A stretch of DNA of 64,000 nucleotides from Bacteroidota bacterium (GTDB lineage: Bacteria; Bacteroidota; Bacteroidia; Chitinophagales; Chitinophagaceae), in assembly GCA_018266615.1 (NCBI GenBank), contig JAFEAB010000106.1, positions 62,001 to 126,000 of the forward strand, in the 5' to 3' direction. How positions within the stretch are numbered: position 1 is the first letter of the stretch; each line of letters starts with the position of its first letter. Below, one piece after another: positions 55,871-64,000 of the stretch. A model generated the notes under the pieces. The model did not search any database and was not told where the DNA came from. It was given only the letters and a program-made list of their open reading frames with translations. The position numbers and the translations under genes are program-made.

Positions 55871-56018
55871 TATTTTAAAGAAATTATTTTGTCATTTTAA
55901 ATTTGCGTATTGGCAGTTGGCTATTACTTTTTAATTTATGATACCTAAATTGATTTCACTTTTTTGAATGGTGTAAGTTGCCCTGCTATAACCTCCCCGG
56001 TTCATATAAATACCAGGA

Positions 56019-57962
56019 TCATTCTTCCAGTTTCATTATTTTTTCAAAAAGTTCCTCGTATTCCCTGTTTTTTTGCTCAAATTTTTCTAAAAGGGAATTG
56101 TAATCTGATTCTGCCTTAAGGAATTTTGTTTTATCGCTATATATTTCGGGTTGGGTTAAGAGTTGCTCGCTTTCTTCCTTTGCCTTTTTCAATTGGGCCA
56201 ATTCTTCTTCCAGTTGCCGGAACCGCTTATTGGCTTTCTGCAGTTCCATTTTTTCTTTGTTCGTATTGGGTTTTGAGGTTTTTTTATTTTCTATTTTTTC
56301 CGGAGCTGGTTCTTTGGCGGTAAGCTGTTGCTTTTCTTGCCTGGCAGCCTCTGCTTTTTCTTTATCTCTGCGCTGCTTCCATTCTTCCCACTCTGCATAG
56401 GATCCTTTAAATTCCCGGATGCCAAATTCATCGATTTCCCATATCTTATTGGCAACGCGGCTTATAAAATACCGGTCGTGGCTAACCAGGATGAAACTTC
56501 CTTCATATTTATTTAACGCTTCCACTAACAGATCAACGGAATGGATGTCAAGGTGGTTTGTGGGTTCATCCAACATTAAAAAATTGGCTTTGCTGGCAAT
56601 AGTCTTTGCCAGTGCAACCCGTGCTTTTTCCCCGCCGCTTAGCACTTTAATTTTCTTTTCCACGCTATCTCCACTAAAGAGAAATGCGCCTAACAATTGC
56701 CTGAGCTCGAGGTCATTTTTCCCGCTCCGGGCTTCATGCATTTCTTCAACCAGGTCGTTTTCGAGGTTTAATGCCTCTAACTGGTGTTGGGCATAAAAGG
56801 ATTCCACCACGTTATGGCCCCATTCTCTTTTCCCGGTAAAGGGTTCTACACCGGCAATAATCCGCAAGAGGGTAGATTTACCTTTTCCATTTGCCCCAAT
56901 AAGTGCAATTTTATCTCCCCGGTCAATTTCTGCGGAAGCCCCCTTTAAAATTTCTATGTCCTTAAAAGCTTTATGTATATTTTCCAGTGTACAAATGATT
57001 TTTCCCGGCTGCTTATCAATGGCAAAATTGATTCGCATATTGGGGCGCTCTAATTCAACATCTTCAATCCGGTCAAGTCTTTCGAGGCGTTTTACAATAC
57101 TTTGTGCCTGGGTGGCTTTACTGGCTTTGGCTTTGAATCGTTCAACAAATCGTTCTTGTTGGCGGATATAATCCTGCTGGTTTTCGTAGGCCTTTTTTTG
57201 AAGATCAATACGCAGGGCCTTTTCCGTTTCATAAAAACTGTAATTGCCGGAGTAGAAGTGTAGTTCCTGTTGATACAATTCAACAATTTTTGTAACCATT
57301 CTGTCCAAAAAATACCGATCGTGCGAAACGATTACCACGGCTCCAGGATAATGTTGCAGATATTTTTCGAGCCATTCAATACTGGGTAAATCGAGGTGGT
57401 TTGTTGGCTCATCCAGCAACAGTACGTCTGGTTTCTGCAGAATCATTTTGGCAAGCAGTACCCGCATCCTCCAACCTCCGCTAAATAATTTATACGGTTT
57501 GCTTAATTCTTCATTTTTGAAACCAAGTCCCTGGAGAATTTCCTCTGTTCGGTGATGGATGCTATATCCATCCAATACTTCCATCTCGTGTAATAATTCC
57601 GCATATTTATGGGCAAGTCCTTCATCCCCTGTTTTACTGAGTTCTTCGCCCAATGCCTCTAATTCTTTTTCCAGTTCCCTAACCCGCACAAATGCACCCA
57701 TGGCAACTTCCAGGATGGATTCATCGGTATCAAACCCAAGGAGGTCCTGATGCAAAAAACCAATCGTGGTTTCCCGTCCTTTCTCTACCTGCCCGGCAGA
57801 GGGGGAATAGCCCCCTGTAAGCACTTTAAAAAGAGTAGATTTCCCTGTGCCGTTATAGCCTATCAATCCAATGCGTTCATTGGGTTGAATATGCCATGTG
57901 GCATCGCGTACAATCGTGCGGGCGCCAAATTCAAAAGTAACATCCTGTAATCCAAGTAACAT
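56019..57962 (-). CDS. ABC-F family ATPase
   Basis: A 647-residue protein with two ABC domains and no membrane segment. First Walker A GYNGTGKST, signature LFSGGWRMR and Walker B LLLDEPTNHLD; second Walker A GANGKGKST, signature LSGGEKARV and FLMLDEPTNHLD. A linker with basic helix separates them, and the C-terminus (about 535-647) is a charged coiled coil, as in Uup/YdiF-type proteins. ABC-F proteins bind the ribosome E site and rescue stalled translation or protect against antibiotics; the subgroup cannot be fixed by eye. Confidence 0.93.
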   Translation of the reverse strand: MLLGLQDVTFEFGARTIVRDATWHIQPNERIGLIGYNGTGKSTLFKVLTGGYSPSAGQVEKGRETTIGFLHQDLLGFDTDESILEVAMGAFVRVRELEKELEALGEELSKTGDEGLAHKYAELLHEMEVLDGYSIHHRTEEILQGLGFKNEELSKPYKLFSGGWRMRVLLAKMILQKPDVLLLDEPTNHLDLPSIEWLEKYLQHYPGAVVIVSHDRYFLDRMVTKIVELYQQELHFYSGNYSFYETEKALRIDLQKKAYENQQDYIRQQERFVERFKAKASKATQAQSIVKRLERLDRIEDVELERPNMRINFAIDKQPGKIICTLENIHKAFKDIEILKGASAEIDRGDKIALIGANGKGKSTLLRIIAGVEPFTGKREWGHNVVESFYAQHQLEALNLENDLVEEMHEARSGKNDLELRQLLGAFLFSGDSVEKKIKVLSGGEKARVALAKTIASKANFLMLDEPTNHLDIHSVDLLVEALNKYEGSFILVSHDRYFISRVANKIWEIDEFGIREFKGSYAEWEEWKQRRDKEKAEAARQEKQQLTAKEPAPEKIENKKTSKPNTNKEKMELQKANKRFRQLEEELAQLKKAKEESEQLLTQPEIYSDKTKFLKAESDYNSLLEKFEQKNREYEELFEKIMKLEE

Positions 57963-57992
57963 AATTTACTCCGGGTTTATGGTTCCGGGCTG

Positions 57993-58000
57993 CAAAAGTA
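57993..58000 (-). promoter_or_regulatory. -7 promoter box of the ABC-F gene
   Basis: TACTTTTG on the minus strand matches TAnnTTTG, 31 bases before the ATG at 57962. Confidence 0.4.
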
Positions 58001-58038
58001 ATTCAATGTATTGGCCCGGCACATATTTACTATAACCC

Positions 58039-58046
58039 TAACTTTG
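58039..58046 (+). promoter_or_regulatory. -7 promoter box of the DUF3347-like/TonB receptor operon
   Basis: TAACTTTG matches TAnnTTTG and ends 14 bases before the ATG at 58060. The nearest TTG upstream is 25 bases away, a little too far. Confidence 0.4.
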
Positions 58047-58059
58047 GGAAAATGGTAAT

Positions 58060-58665
58060 ATGAAACGGGGTCTGATTGTTATTATACTGGCAGGATTAGC
58101 TTTTGCCCTTTATTGGTACCTGTTTAAAAGAAAAGGGAATCATCCTTCCGGCACTCCACCTGAACCAATCGGGTTAAAAAAGCATTCTTCAGCCTTTAAT
58201 ACAAATATTGATTCGATGGTAAATGCCTACCTGCGACTTTCTAACGAATTTATTAACCAGGATACTACTGCCATTAAGCAGGCTACCCGGGAGTTCTTAA
58301 GCCGTACCGACAGTTTAAATATGGAGGAATTGAAAAATGATACCCTCGTAATCAGGCAGGCCGTGGAGTCAAACCTGGATGATCTCCGGTCTAACGCACA
58401 GTCTTTATTACTTCAAACTGATATTACGGAAATGAGGCAGGATTTCAGGATGATCACCGAAATGCTTTATCCCGCTTTTTTTAAAACGGTGAACTATGAA
58501 GGCCCAAAATTGTATCTCTTTTATTGTGATAATGCGTTCGGCCCCGAAAAGGGCGCTAACTGGATAAGCAAAAGTACCGCATTGCGAAACCCATATTTGG
58601 ATAATACAAAATCAGCAAATACCACTCCTTGTGGTGAAATTAAAGACACGATCAAAGCCCACTAA
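58060..58665 (+). CDS. Membrane-anchored DUF3347-like protein
   Basis: A 201-residue protein with one N-terminal membrane helix (LIVIILAGLAFALYWYLF) and a periplasmic helical domain. NAYLRLSNEFINQDTTAIK and the C-terminal YCDNAFGPEKGANWISK...NPYL...CGEIKDTI match DUF3347, found in copper-related proteins. In the usual form the first motif is CPM; here it is CDN, so the methionine is lost while both cysteines stay. Metal binding may be altered. The gene ends six bases before the TonB receptor gene, so the two should be one operon. Confidence 0.75.
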   Translation: MKRGLIVIILAGLAFALYWYLFKRKGNHPSGTPPEPIGLKKHSSAFNTNIDSMVNAYLRLSNEFINQDTTAIKQATREFLSRTDSLNMEELKNDTLVIRQAVESNLDDLRSNAQSLLLQTDITEMRQDFRMITEMLYPAFFKTVNYEGPKLYLFYCDNAFGPEKGANWISKSTALRNPYLDNTKSANTTPCGEIKDTIKAH

Positions 58666-58671
58666 TTCTCC

Positions 58672-61026
58672 TTGCGACCCCTTATTTTTATTCTTTTATT
58701 ATTCTCCTTTTTTTCTTCCTTCGCCCAGGAAAGATTTACTATTTCCGGGTATTTTAGGGATATCTCATCAGGCGAAAACCTAATTGGGGCCACACTAACC
58801 TTAAAAGGGAACAGCCGAGGGGTGAATAGCAATCAGTATGGCTTTTTTTCCCTCACCCTGCCCAAAGGCAATTACCAGTTGATGGCATCTTATGTGGGTT
58901 ATCTGCCTCAGGTTATTGACCTTCCTCTTTATAAGGATACCGTATTTAATATTTCTATGATTTCGGGAAGGAATTTATCGGAAGAAGTAATTGTTACTGC
59001 ACGCAAAAGGGATAATAATGTGAAAGTTGCCCAAATGGGTAAAATTTCACTGCCCATCGATCAAATTAAATCCATTCCGGCCTTTTTGGGTGAAGTGGAT
59101 ATTCTTAAAGCTATCCAACTTATTCCAGGGGTAAGAAATGCAGGTGAAGGAAGTGCCGGTTTTTACGTGAGAGGGGGAGGCCCCGATCAGAACTTAATTC
59201 TATTGGATGATGCCGTAGTTTATAATTCGGGGCATTTATTCGGATTCTTTTCCGTGTTTAATGCAGATGCTATTAAAAATGTAACGCTCATCAAAGGTGG
59301 GATGCCGGCTCAATATGGTGGAAGGTTATCCAGTGTGCTGGACGTGGCGATGAAGGAAGGAAATAATCAAAAAATGGAAGTGGATGGTGGGTTAGGCCTG
59401 ATAGCATCCCGGCTTTCCATCCAGGGACCATTAAAAAAGAATAAGGCTTCCTTTATCGTTTCAGGAAGACGAACCTATATTGATGCGCTCATCAAACCCT
59501 TTATTGGTAAGAGCAGCCAGTTTCATGGTTCGGGTTATTATTTTTACGACCTGAACGCAAAAGTGAATTACATCTTTTCTCAAAAAAACCGGCTTTACCT
59601 AAGCGGATATTTTGGCAGAGATGTATTCGATTTCCGCAATTCTACCCAAAGCCTCGAGTTTAAGATTCCGTGGGGTAATTCCACTGGCACCTTACGATGG
59701 AATCATGTGTTTAATAAAAAATTATTCCTGAATACAACCGCCGTTTATAACGATTATAATTTCTATTTTTCAGGTGCCCAGAATAATTTTAAGATTAAAA
59801 TTGCATCCGGGATTCGCGACCTAAGCCTGAAACAGGATTATGATTATTACCCCTTTTCCCAACATAAAATAAAATTTGGTTTTAATTATACCTGGCACAG
59901 GTTTACTCCTTCTGTGGTTAGTGGCAACCAGGATTCGGTGCAGTTCCGGCCCAATAATGCACAAATTAAATTTGCACATGAAGAGGGTATCTATATCCAG
60001 GATAATTGGGATATCAGCAAAAAACTGAGTATAAATGCCGGTATTAGGGCTAGTTACTTTATGCAGGTGGGGCCCAATAAAATATATACCACCGATGAAA
60101 ATGGGAATCGGATTGATAGTATCGTTTTCGGAAAAGGAAAGAAAGTCAAATCCTATGGAGGCCTCGAACCTCGTTTAACCGTACGGTATGCCTTAAATGA
60201 TAATAATTCCGTGAAGGCGTCAGTTACCAGGAACCTTCAATATATTCACCTGGTGAGTAATGCCGGTACCACATTGCCTACAGATGTATGGGTGCCCAGC
60301 ACCTACCTGGTAAAACCGCAACTGAGCTGGCTGTATGCCGCAGGTTATTTTCGCAATTTTCATAATAATATGTTTGAAACCTCTTTGGAATTGTATTATA
60401 AATCGATGCAAAATCAAATTGAGTATAAAGAAGGATTTACACCCAGTACCATCGATGATACCGAAAATTCATTCACATTTGGTAAGGGGTGGAGTTACGG
60501 TGCTGAATTGTTCATACATAAAGTGAAGGGGAAGTTTACCGGTTGGCTGGGCTATACTCTTAGTTATACCTGGCGGAAGTTCCCCGAATTGAACTTTGGA
60601 AATAAGTTTCCGGCTAAATATGACCGCAGGCACGACCTTTCCCTGGTAGCCATGTATGAGTTAAATGATAAATGGAAGTTTGGAGCCACCTTTGTTTTTG
60701 GAACAGGAAACGCGGCCACACTTCCTCAGCGCTTTTATATCATAGGTGGAGTACTAACCCAGGAATACAGCGCAATTAACCAATATCGGTTACCATCTTA
60801 TCACCGGTTAGATTTATCGGCCACGCTTACTCCCAAAAGGAATTACAGGAGGAAAGTTAAAAGAGAATGGGTATTCAGTGTGTTTAATGCATACAGCAGG
60901 AAAAATCCGTTCTTTATTTATTTCGACCAAACAGGGAGCCCCTATACGGGCGATTTGAAAATCCAGGCCAAACAGGTTTCTATTTTCCCCATCCTTCCTT
61001 CCGTAACCTATAATTTAAAGTTTTAG
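58672..61026 (+). CDS. TonB-dependent outer-membrane receptor
   Basis: A 784-residue receptor starting at a TTG codon, needed to include the signal peptide (LIFILLLFSFFSSFAQ). A carboxypeptidase-like beta-sandwich (about 20-105, ISGYFRDISSGENLIGATL), a plug domain (LGEVDILKAIQLIPGVRNAGEG, then FYVRGGGPDQNLILLDDA), and a beta-barrel to the C-terminal FNLKF-like end (VTYNLKF). It should import a scarce substrate using TonB energy. There is no SusD gene, so it is not a glycan locus; pairing with a DUF3347-like gene hints at metal handling, an inference only. Confidence 0.92.
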   Translation: MRPLIFILLLFSFFSSFAQERFTISGYFRDISSGENLIGATLTLKGNSRGVNSNQYGFFSLTLPKGNYQLMASYVGYLPQVIDLPLYKDTVFNISMISGRNLSEEVIVTARKRDNNVKVAQMGKISLPIDQIKSIPAFLGEVDILKAIQLIPGVRNAGEGSAGFYVRGGGPDQNLILLDDAVVYNSGHLFGFFSVFNADAIKNVTLIKGGMPAQYGGRLSSVLDVAMKEGNNQKMEVDGGLGLIASRLSIQGPLKKNKASFIVSGRRTYIDALIKPFIGKSSQFHGSGYYFYDLNAKVNYIFSQKNRLYLSGYFGRDVFDFRNSTQSLEFKIPWGNSTGTLRWNHVFNKKLFLNTTAVYNDYNFYFSGAQNNFKIKIASGIRDLSLKQDYDYYPFSQHKIKFGFNYTWHRFTPSVVSGNQDSVQFRPNNAQIKFAHEEGIYIQDNWDISKKLSINAGIRASYFMQVGPNKIYTTDENGNRIDSIVFGKGKKVKSYGGLEPRLTVRYALNDNNSVKASVTRNLQYIHLVSNAGTTLPTDVWVPSTYLVKPQLSWLYAAGYFRNFHNNMFETSLELYYKSMQNQIEYKEGFTPSTIDDTENSFTFGKGWSYGAELFIHKVKGKFTGWLGYTLSYTWRKFPELNFGNKFPAKYDRRHDLSLVAMYELNDKWKFGATFVFGTGNAATLPQRFYIIGGVLTQEYSAINQYRLPSYHRLDLSATLTPKRNYRRKVKREWVFSVFNAYSRKNPFFIYFDQTGSPYTGDLKIQAKQVSIFPILPSVTYNLKF

Positions 61027-61045
61027 GAAAACAATCTTTTTTCAT

Positions 61046-62137
61046 TTATTCCCGCCTGAACCGAATTGCGCCACTCTTTTTAAGATCGGAGGTGATACGG
61101 ACTTCATACCGATTGGGACCATCCGTTACAATCATCAAAGCCGTATTGGGTGGGATAGACCCCAGGTTATCAGCATACATCACTAACTCATTTGAACAAT
61201 CATAATTAGCTACATCAATTTGCAGCGTGATGGGTTTGTCTGAAAGGCGCTGATGAGCAAGGATTAATTTCCCATTATAAAACAGGGAGATGCTATCGCC
61301 ATCGATTTCGCCATTATCGTAAAGGTCAACCTGTACCCTGGGTAGTGAAACATCGATAATTTGCAAGACGGTGCTGTTTCTTATTTCAAAGCCAGGAACG
61401 ATTAGCGGGTCTTTTTCTTTTATAAGCGGAGGTTGGGATTCTTCCAACGGCTCTTCCCTGGTAATAATGACAGGCTGGTGGGCAATAGGGGCAGATAGAT
61501 TATTTTTTTCAGGTTGATGCCGGGTTTTGCTCCTTGATATGGTTCTTGCATTAGGTTGCCCGGAAGGGATAGCAGGAACTGCTTCTTTTTTTGCATTGGA
61601 AATTACCTCCTTTTTTCGGTTGGAAGAAGGATAGGAATTTGAGTTGGATGATTTGGCAAAGGAAGGAATATCATGCCTGAGCGTCCGTCGGCTTAACATA
61701 GTGAGCCCATGGCCACAATCTGCATTTTGTCCAGGTGCAGGCAGCCAGCTTCCGGAAAGGGTCTCTCCTTCGCTATTTTTTTTGTAAAACAGCTTATGTA
61801 CCTGGAAACAGTTTTGGATTTTTTCAGGCACATTGGTTTTAGTTCGTTTTATCTCCCGAACTACCACGTAGTTGTGCTTAGGATCCACCATCCCCTCTAC
61901 AGAACATATGGTATAGTACCTCGATCCGCCATCCGTAAAATAGGTGTATGAAAATCCGCTTACTTTATTTCCCACCTCGTTTAAATCGAGGGTATATTCA
62001 CAACTATCATTTCCCCATCCGTTTAAATTCGATGATTTATCCACAAATTTCCCCTTCCATTGCCCTGTAAAATCCTGCGAAGAACCCGCCATGGAAAAAA
62101 GCAAAATAGCCGGTAAAATGGATAAAAAATGTTTCAT
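61046..62137 (-). CDS. Secreted protein of unknown function
   Basis: A 363-residue exported protein with a signal peptide (about 1-20). The N-terminal third (DFTGQWKGKFVDKSS, YTLDLNEVGNKVSGFSY) looks like a lipocalin-like or beta-sandwich domain. The middle (about 160-260) is low complexity with many Pro, Ser, Lys and Arg. The C-terminal about 100 residues (VDLYDNGEIDGDSISLFYNG, VMYADNLGSIPPNTALM) form a beta domain repeated in many Bacteroidota secreted proteins, with Asp-rich calcium-like loop. Function unknown. Convergent with the TonB receptor. Confidence 0.8.
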   Translation of the reverse strand: MKHFLSILPAILLFSMAGSSQDFTGQWKGKFVDKSSNLNGWGNDSCEYTLDLNEVGNKVSGFSYTYFTDGGSRYYTICSVEGMVDPKHNYVVVREIKRTKTNVPEKIQNCFQVHKLFYKKNSEGETLSGSWLPAPGQNADCGHGLTMLSRRTLRHDIPSFAKSSNSNSYPSSNRKKEVISNAKKEAVPAIPSGQPNARTISRSKTRHQPEKNNLSAPIAHQPVIITREEPLEESQPPLIKEKDPLIVPGFEIRNSTVLQIIDVSLPRVQVDLYDNGEIDGDSISLFYNGKLILAHQRLSDKPITLQIDVANYDCSNELVMYADNLGSIPPNTALMIVTDGPNRYEVRITSDLKKSGAIRFRRE

Positions 62138-62186
62138 ATGCTGGGTAAACCCTAAAAAATCCTGTCTTTATTGGATTTTGGCGAGC

Positions 62187-62219
62187 CAAAGATATTCCTG
62201 ATTTATTTTTCCCTCGCAA
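62187..62219 (-). promoter_or_regulatory. Promoter of the secreted unknown gene
   Basis: On the minus strand TTG (62219-62217) and TATCTTTG (62194-62187) are 22 bases apart, slightly long but close to consensus; the ATG at 62137 is about 50 bases downstream. Confidence 0.5.
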
Positions 62220-62228
62220 AGACTTCGT

Positions 62229-62236
62229 TAAATTTG
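62229..62236 (+). promoter_or_regulatory. -7 promoter box of thrS
   Basis: TAAATTTG matches TAnnTTTG, 24 bases before the ATG at 62261; the -33 region has TTTT rather than TTG. Confidence 0.45.
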
Positions 62237-62260
62237 CACCCTGAAAAGGATTATAAACGA

Positions 62261-64000
62261 ATGATTAAGATTACGTTACCAGATGGCTCGGTGAAGGAAT
62301 ACGCTTCCGGAGTTACCGCTATGGATATTGCTAAATCTATTTCTGAGGGTCTGGCAAGAAAGGTACTTGCTGCAAATATTAATGGAGAGGTTTGGGATGC
62401 AACGCGCCCACTTGAAAAGGATGCAAACCTTAAATTGCTAACCTGGGATGATGCAGATGGAAAATCTACATTTTGGCATTCCAGCGCTCACTTGTTGGCC
62501 GAAGCCGTTGAAGCTATTTACCCGGGCGTAAAATTTTGGGTTGGGCCTCCCATTGAAAATGGATTTTATTATGATATGGATCTTGGCTCTCATACCATAA
62601 CAGAAGAAAGCCTGGCACAATTGGAAGAAAAAATGGGGGAACTGGCAAAGCAGAATAATATTTATTTAAGAAAGCCCATCAGTAAATCGGATGCTATAAA
62701 TTACTTTACGCAAAAAGGGGATGAGTATAAACTTGATTTGCTTTCTGGGTTACAGGATGGAGAGATTACATTTTATACCCAAGGAAATTTTACCGATTTG
62801 TGCCGGGGGCCTCATATTCCATCTACGGGTAGTATCAAAGCCATCAAGCTCACTAATATCGCCGGGGCTTATTGGAAAGGTGATGAGAAAAATAAACAAC
62901 TCACCCGCATCTATGGTGTTACCTTCCCTAATCAAAAAGAATTGGATGCGCATCTTGCTATGCTGGAAGAGGCAAAGAAAAGAGACCATCGGAAGCTGGG
63001 AAAGGAATTGGGGATCTTTACCATGGATGATGATGTAGGGCAGGGGCTTCCGCTATGGCTGCCTAACGGTACCGTTATTATTGAGGAATTGGAAAAGCTG
63101 GCCAAAAAATCGGAGTTGGATGCCGGATATAAACGAGTGGTAACTCCGCATATCGCCAAAGAAAGTATGTACCTCACCAGCGGACACCTTCCTTATTATG
63201 CCGATAGTATGTTTCCTCCCATGGAATTGGATGGTACGAAGTATTACCTGAGGGCTATGAACTGCCCCCACCATCATAAAGTTTTTGGTACCGGGCAAAA
63301 GAGTTACAAAGACCTCCCATACCGGATAGCGGAATATGGTACCTGTTACAGATATGAACAGAGTGGAGAATTATTCGGGCTGATGAGGGTGCGCTGCCTC
63401 CACATGAATGATGCTCATATTTATTGTAGTCGCGAACAATTCCCGGATGAATTCAGAGCAGTAAATGAATTGTACCTGAAATACTTTAAGATTTTTGGAA
63501 TTGAAAAGTATGTAATGCGCCTTTCCTTGCACGATCCGGAAAAGCTGGGACAAAAATATATTAACGAGCCCCAACTTTGGCTCGAAACGGAAGAACTGGT
63601 ACGCAACGTTCTTATTGAATCAAATATTCCCTTTGTGGAAGTGAAGGGGGAAGGAGCATTTTACGGTCCTAAAATTGATGTTCAAATTTGGAGCGCCATT
63701 GGCCGGGAATTTACGCTGGCAACTAACCAGGTAGATTTTGCCCAGGGAAAACGATTTAACCTGACTTATACCAACCAGCAAAACGAACCGGAAACGCCCC
63801 TAATTATTCACCGGGCGCCCTTAGGAACCCACGAACGGTTTATCGGGTTTCTCCTGGAACACTATGGAGGAAAATTCCCTGCCTGGCTGGCGCCGGTTCA
63901 GGTGAAAATCCTTCCAATCAGCGATAAATTTATGGAATACGCAAATTCCGTTTTGCAAACCCTGAAAAAAGCGGATATTCGTGCCGAAATAGACGACAGG
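62261..64000 (+). CDS. thrS: Threonyl-tRNA synthetase, partial at right edge
   Basis: An open frame of 580 codons without stop to the window end; full ThrS is about 640. It charges tRNA-Thr with threonine. Order of parts: TGS domain (MIKITLPDGSVKEYASGVTAMD), editing domain with HSSAHLLAEAV and DLCRGPHIPSTG, then the class II core with LRAMNCPHHHKVF (zinc Cys), RYEQSGELFGLMRV (motif 2), HMNDAHIY (zinc His), and HRAPLGTHERFIG (zinc His and motif 3). The anticodon-binding domain begins at LAPVQVKILPI. The motif-2 region reads RVRCLHMND where E. coli has RVRGFTQDD, probably a lineage variant. Confidence 0.96.
   Translation, partial: MIKITLPDGSVKEYASGVTAMDIAKSISEGLARKVLAANINGEVWDATRPLEKDANLKLLTWDDADGKSTFWHSSAHLLAEAVEAIYPGVKFWVGPPIENGFYYDMDLGSHTITEESLAQLEEKMGELAKQNNIYLRKPISKSDAINYFTQKGDEYKLDLLSGLQDGEITFYTQGNFTDLCRGPHIPSTGSIKAIKLTNIAGAYWKGDEKNKQLTRIYGVTFPNQKELDAHLAMLEEAKKRDHRKLGKELGIFTMDDDVGQGLPLWLPNGTVIIEELEKLAKKSELDAGYKRVVTPHIAKESMYLTSGHLPYYADSMFPPMELDGTKYYLRAMNCPHHHKVFGTGQKSYKDLPYRIAEYGTCYRYEQSGELFGLMRVRCLHMNDAHIYCSREQFPDEFRAVNELYLKYFKIFGIEKYVMRLSLHDPEKLGQKYINEPQLWLETEELVRNVLIESNIPFVEVKGEGAFYGPKIDVQIWSAIGREFTLATNQVDFAQGKRFNLTYTNQQNEPETPLIIHRAPLGTHERFIGFLLEHYGGKFPAWLAPVQVKILPISDKFMEYANSVLQTLKKADIRAEIDDR

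Noticed and set aside
63361..63420. Unusual ThrS motif 2 region (RVRCLHMND)
   Set aside because: The zinc and catalytic residues are kept, and similar forms seem to occur in this phylum; I treat it as a lineage variant.
1..64000. Mobile elements, prophage, integrative element or toxin-antitoxin pair
   Set aside because: No transposase, integrase, relaxase, phage or recognisable toxin gene was found on either strand.

Overview
The window is a stretch of Bacteroidota chromosome, most likely from the Chitinophagaceae/Chitinophagales side (inference from gene content; no 16S rRNA is present). Supporting signs are a secreted protein with a type IX secretion (T9SS) C-terminal sorting domain, a GH97 glycosidase, a TonB receptor with an N-terminal carboxypeptidase-like domain, a DUF6515 protein, several cysteine-lipobox lipoproteins, weak Shine-Dalgarno sites, and repeated promoter boxes of the Bacteroidota form TAnnTTTG with TTG about 20 bases upstream. 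No transposase, integrase, phage gene, CRISPR array or rRNA was found.

Layout. 1-3.9 kb (minus): a glycan operon in the order YfhO membrane protein, GT4 glycosyltransferase, start of a sugar epimerase-like gene. 4-13.4 kb, mostly minus: tail-specific protease, tRNA-His with its own promoter and terminator, a membrane protein, a DinB-fold protein, a subtilisin-like protease, an ALDH7-type aldehyde dehydrogenase, panB, and an ArsR repressor/AHSA1 operon with a clear promoter and palindromic operator. 13.58-14.22 kb: ten tandem copies of a 65-66 bp unit. 14.3-24.2 kb: NupG-like transporter, trxA, dnaE, an NlpC/P60 hydrolase, an M1 peptidase and an orphan peptide-binding lipoprotein. 24.4-27.1 kb: a large T9SS cargo protein.

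27.8-36.2 kb (plus): cyclophilin, an exported Ppx/GppA-like protein followed by a membrane-anchored coiled-coil protein, two small unknown genes, then a Mur ligase overlapping hutI, and a fused formiminotransferase-cyclodeaminase. 36.3-43.2 kb (plus): secreted unknowns, GH97, a secreted endonuclease/phosphatase-fold protein, a secreted glycine-zipper protein, a permuted NlpC/P60 protein and an arginase-family protein that has lost most metal ligands. 43.2-45.4 kb (minus): a rhodanese-thioredoxin lipoprotein, an SDR without the YxxxK motif, and a lipoprotein. 45.7-51.3 kb (plus): parE, a DUF1835 gene, a VOC gene and parC in one tight run. 51.4-64 kb: hemerythrin, S41 peptidase, a coiled-coil secreted protein, the DUF6515 protein, an AT-rich orphan gene, an ABC-F protein, a DUF3347-like protein with a TonB receptor, a secreted unknown, and thrS running off the right end.

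Themes are routine housekeeping (DnaE, topoisomerase IV, ThrS, thioredoxin, pantothenate synthesis, tRNA), peptide and amino-acid scavenging (M1 and S8 peptidases, peptide-binding lipoprotein, histidine degradation enzymes) and envelope proteins. The least ordinary items are the metal-ligand-depleted arginase homologue, the exported Ppx-like protein with its anchored neighbour, the glycine-zipper protein and the tandem repeat. None is proved here to be a new system.
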